Shown: positions 61,503-64,000 of the stretch, piece after piece
Numbering within the stretch: the first letter of the stretch is position 1
Layout: every line of letters begins with the position of its first letter
NCBI GenBank assembly: GCA_903905455.1
Contig: CAIVGN010000072.1
Location: 62,001-126,000 of the forward strand
From: an uncultured Archangium sp.
GTDB lineage: Bacteria > Myxococcota > Myxococcia > Myxococcales > Myxococcaceae
Direction of reading: 5' to 3'
DNA length: 64,000 nucleotides
The notes under the pieces: generated by a model
Told to the model about the DNA's origin: nothing
Databases searched by the model: none
Seen by the model: only the letters and a program-made list of their open reading frames with translations
Position numbers and translations under genes: made by a program

Positions 61503-62951
61503 ATGAAGCGTCTGCTCCCGAGCCTTGGCCTGTCGCTGTTCTTCCTCGCGTGCACCGGTGAGCCGCAGAAGCCGCTCCACTTCCAGACCCACCGCGACCC
61601 GTTGTCGTCGGGCATGGTGATCAGCGAGGTCTACGGCGGAGGCGGCAGCAGCGCCGCGACGGCGGCCTACAAGTACGACTTCATCGAACTGCTCAACCTC
61701 GGCACCACGGCCGTCGACATCTCCACCTGGTCCGTCCAGTACACCAGCTCCACGGGCGGCGGCTGGTCGGTCACGCCGTTGACCGGGCTGGCGCCGGTGC
61801 AGCCGGGTCGCTCGGTGCTGGTGCGCATGGGCACCAGCGGCACCACCGGGGCGACGCTCCCCGCCCACGACGTCAGCGGCGGCAGCGCGATGAGCGCGAC
61901 GAGCGGCAAGGTCGCCCTGGTGGCGTCGAGCACCGCGCTGACCACCCCGTGCCCGGCCTCGAGCGCCTGGGTCGACTTCGTCGGCTACGGCACGGCGGCC
62001 AACTGCTCCGAAGGCAGCCCCACGCAGGACACGGCGGCGGACACCTCGGCGCAGCGCAGCTCGAACGGCTGCGCCGAGACCGACGTCAACGCGACGGACT
62101 TCACGGTCGGCACGCCCTCACCCCGCAACAACGCCGCGGCGGTCATCACCTGCAGCGGCGGCGGGACCGGCGGCGGCGCGGGCGGCGGCACGGGTGGTGG
62201 CTCCGGCGGCGGCACCGGCGGAGGGTCGAGCGGCGTCTGCACCACCATCTTGAGCTGGCCCACGGCGGCGAGCGCGGCCGGCTACGACATGACCAACGAG
62301 ACGGTCTTCGCCGACCTCGCCACCCAGGACCCCGACTTCGCCGACGGCGGCATGGACACCCTGACGCTGGAGGCCTTCTTCGGCGGCATGCCCGCCCTCA
62401 CGCTGCCGGCGAACGCCACCTTCACGGCCAACGACAGCTATGGCACCTGCGAGATCTGCGCGGTGCTGACGCAAGGCTGCAACTCCGCGGGTGACTGCAC
62501 CCGCGAGTACTTCGCCCAGAGCGGCCTGGCCTCGGTGAGCTCCGCGACGCAGAGCGCGAACAGCGGCCTGTTCTCCGGCCTGATGACCAACGTGCGCTTC
62601 GTGGAGTGGGACTTCGTCAACGACGCGGCGGTGCCCGGCGGCCGGTGCGTGGTCGTCGAGTCCCAGGCCTTCCAGGTGACGTGGCCGGCCACGACCCCGA
62701 CCGGCGGCGGCAGCGGGACCACGGGCGGCGGGAGTGGCGCCACGGGCGGCGGCACCGGAGGCGGCAACGCCACCACGGGCGGGGGCAACGGCGTCACCGA
62801 CGCAGGCCCGGCGGCGGACGCGGGCACCGGCGGCGGCTCGGGGAAGATCGGCGGCAAGAGCGGCTGCAGCTGCGCCTCGGGCGGCGAGGGCTCGCTGGCG
62901 CTGGCCTTGCTGGGGCTGCTGGCGCGACGCGGCGCACGACGTTCGCGTTGA
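61503..62951 (+). CDS. Lamin-tail-domain surface protein with MYXO-CTERM sorting signal
   Basis: 482 residues from ATG 61503. The signal peptide ends FFLAC (lipobox-like). Residues ~35-155 are a lamin tail domain ('ISEVYGGGGSS…YDFIELLNLGTTAVDISTWSVQYTS'). A Gly/Ser/Thr linker leads to a second, Cys-containing beta domain (~240-400), then another GGG linker, and a C-terminal 'SGCSCASGG' + hydrophobic helix + RRGARRSR, the MYXO-CTERM signal. Carrying both a lipobox-like start and MYXO-CTERM is notable. It is expected on the cell surface; LTD domains are found in secreted nucleases and adhesins. Confidence 0.85.
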   Translation: MKRLLPSLGLSLFFLACTGEPQKPLHFQTHRDPLSSGMVISEVYGGGGSSAATAAYKYDFIELLNLGTTAVDISTWSVQYTSSTGGGWSVTPLTGLAPVQPGRSVLVRMGTSGTTGATLPAHDVSGGSAMSATSGKVALVASSTALTTPCPASSAWVDFVGYGTAANCSEGSPTQDTAADTSAQRSSNGCAETDVNATDFTVGTPSPRNNAAAVITCSGGGTGGGAGGGTGGGSGGGTGGGSSGVCTTILSWPTAASAAGYDMTNETVFADLATQDPDFADGGMDTLTLEAFFGGMPALTLPANATFTANDSYGTCEICAVLTQGCNSAGDCTREYFAQSGLASVSSATQSANSGLFSGLMTNVRFVEWDFVNDAAVPGGRCVVVESQAFQVTWPATTPTGGGSGTTGGGSGATGGGTGGGNATTGGGNGVTDAGPAADAGTGGGSGKIGGKSGCSCASGGEGSLALALLGLLARRGARRSR

Positions 62952-62985
62952 TTGCGTCGCAGCTTCTGTAATCTTCCGCGGGCCC

Positions 62986-64000
62986 ATGAAGCCCGACTCC
63001 AAGCGCGTCATCGCCGACCTGAAGGAACTCAAGGCCCTCACCGAAGACGAGCGCGGCGCGCAGCGCGTCGCCTGGGGGCCGGTGTGGCGCAAGACGCGTC
63101 AGTGGTTCCAGGAAAAGGTGAAGCGCGAGCTGGGCCTGGACACCCAGCGCGACGGCGCGGGGAACCTGTGGGTCACCCTGCCCGGCGCCTCGAAGGACAG
63201 CCTGGTCATCGGCAGCCACCTCGACTCGGTGCCCTGCGGCGGCTGGCTCGACGGGTGCCTGGGCGTGCTCGCGGGCCTCGAGGTGCTGCGCCGCGCGAAG
63301 GCCGCGGGCACGCCGGCCCTCACCCTGCACCTCGTCGACTGGGCCGATGAAGAGGGCGCGCGCTTCGGGCGCAGCCTCGCCGGCTCCGCAGCCTCGGCGG
63401 GCACGCTCGACGCGCAGCGGGAGCTTGGCCACCTCGTCGACCGCAACGGCGTGAAGCTGCCGGACGCGCTGAAGGAGAACGGCATCACCCTGGAGGGCAT
63501 GGGCACCGCGCGGGCGTACTTCGAGGCGCTCCACGCGAAGGCCTACCTCGAGCTGCACATCGAGCAGGGGCCGGTGCTCGAGTCGATGAAGAAGCCGGTG
63601 GGCGTGGTGCTGGGCACCATGGGCGTCGAGCGACACAACCTGAAGTTCCTGGGCCAGGCCGCGCACTCCGGCGCCGCGCCGATTCACCTGCGCAAGGACG
63701 CCTTCCTCGCCGCCGCGGAGTTCGCGCTGGCCTGCCGCGAGATCAGCGTGAAGCACTCCGGGCGGACGCCGCGCACCCGCGTGGTGGCGACCTGCGGCGT
63801 GGTGAAGGTCGAGCCCAACTTCGTCACCGCCGTGCCCGGCTCCACGGAGATCTCCATCGACCTGCGCGCGCTCGACGGCAAGGTGCTCCAGAAGATGCTC
63901 GCCCTCGCGAAGAAGGCCTCGCTCAAGGCGGCGAAGAAGCACCTGGTGAGCGTCGAGTGGAGCCCGCTGCTGCACATCACCCCGCGGCCCTTCGACGAGA
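62986..64000 (+). CDS. M20-family amidohydrolase (allantoate/N-carbamoyl amino acid hydrolase type), C-terminus cut
   Basis: From ATG 62986 the frame is open to the window edge, giving 338 residues of an expected ~410. Zinc-site blocks of the hydantoinase/carbamoylase branch of M20 are present: 'IGSHLDSVPCGGWLDGCLGV' (His and bridging Asp), 'WADEEGARFGRSLAGSAA' (Glu pair), 'LELHIEQGPVLE' (His). The dimerisation domain 'TMGVERHNLKFLGQAAHSGAAPIHLRKDAFLAAAEF' follows. The last zinc-ligand His lies beyond the edge. Such enzymes hydrolyse N-carbamoyl amino acids, ureidoglycolate or allantoate; the substrate is not decidable here. Confidence 0.88.
   Translation, partial: MKPDSKRVIADLKELKALTEDERGAQRVAWGPVWRKTRQWFQEKVKRELGLDTQRDGAGNLWVTLPGASKDSLVIGSHLDSVPCGGWLDGCLGVLAGLEVLRRAKAAGTPALTLHLVDWADEEGARFGRSLAGSAASAGTLDAQRELGHLVDRNGVKLPDALKENGITLEGMGTARAYFEALHAKAYLELHIEQGPVLESMKKPVGVVLGTMGVERHNLKFLGQAAHSGAAPIHLRKDAFLAAAEFALACREISVKHSGRTPRTRVVATCGVVKVEPNFVTAVPGSTEISIDLRALDGKVLQKMLALAKKASLKAAKKHLVSVEWSPLLHITPRPFDE

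Overview
The window is about 70% GC, with dense genes, many GTG starts and many stop/start overlaps of the GTGA or ATGA type. Two proteins end in the GCxC + hydrophobic helix + Arg-rich tail of the MYXO-CTERM sorting signal. There are three Hanks-type Ser/Thr kinases and many lipoproteins with Gly/Thr/Ser linkers. Together these point to a member of the Myxococcota (former delta-proteobacteria), probably one with an anaerobic or metal-respiring lifestyle given the cytochrome content. No tRNA, rRNA, CRISPR array or intact insertion sequence was seen.

Layout. 1-4.2 kb: a truncated secreted protein, a kinase with a C-terminal membrane domain, and a 1.4 kb lower-GC insert (Uma2 nuclease plus a small membrane protein) bounded by a 64-bp direct repeat, followed by a DUF4079-like gene. 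4.3-7.3 kb: a Cys-rich alpha/beta-hydrolase lipoprotein and a coupled small gene. 7.3-14.1 kb: electron-transfer locus 1, divergent. The minus arm is a NapC/NrfH-like quinol dehydrogenase, a small membrane protein and a 23-heme lipoprotein; the plus arm is an outer-membrane barrel, a 12-heme lipoprotein and a 15-heme lipoprotein. 14.1-24.6 kb: SRPBCC protein, two kinases, a vWA/choice-of-anchor lipoprotein and unknowns. 24.6-29 kb: tyrS, a LysM peptidase-like protein and two linker lipoproteins. 29-39 kb: PAS-GGDEF-EAL protein, MYXO-CTERM metalloprotease, a 535-bp inverted-repeat element, PhnD-like protein, MBL hydrolase, small proteins, SAM-dependent transferase and argG.

39.2-54.0 kb: electron-transfer locus 2. 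Nine minus-strand genes run without a gap larger than 34 bp: ferredoxin-flavoprotein-cytochrome b fusion, 20-heme cytochrome, 10-heme cytochrome, outer-membrane barrel, ECF sigma factor, anti-sigma-like protein, caspase-like protease, lipoprotein and NrfJ-like protein. A 29-heme lipoprotein is transcribed divergently from them. 54.1-64 kb: a 1722-residue cadherin/Ig plus Ycf48-like propeller lipoprotein, a DUF6438 lipoprotein, a monoheme lipoprotein, a lamin-tail MYXO-CTERM protein and an M20 amidohydrolase cut by the right edge.

How it fits together. The two loci carry 113 c-type heme sites by eye (109 CXXCH, three CX3CH, one CX4CH). Each has an inner-membrane electron entry point (NapC-like in locus 1, Fd/FAD/cyt b fusion in locus 2), periplasmic or lipid-anchored multiheme proteins, and a predicted beta-barrel. 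That is the logic of porin-cytochrome conduits for extracellular electron transfer. Locus 2 is the most unusual region because the sigma/anti-sigma/caspase module appears to lie in the same transcription unit as the conduit. Two further items are not explained by genes: a 535-bp foldback element with covarying hairpins (33945-34479), and a dispersed ~162-bp element with an AT-rich palindromic core found twice (26729-26891 and 61220-61381), each time upstream of a linker lipoprotein gene.
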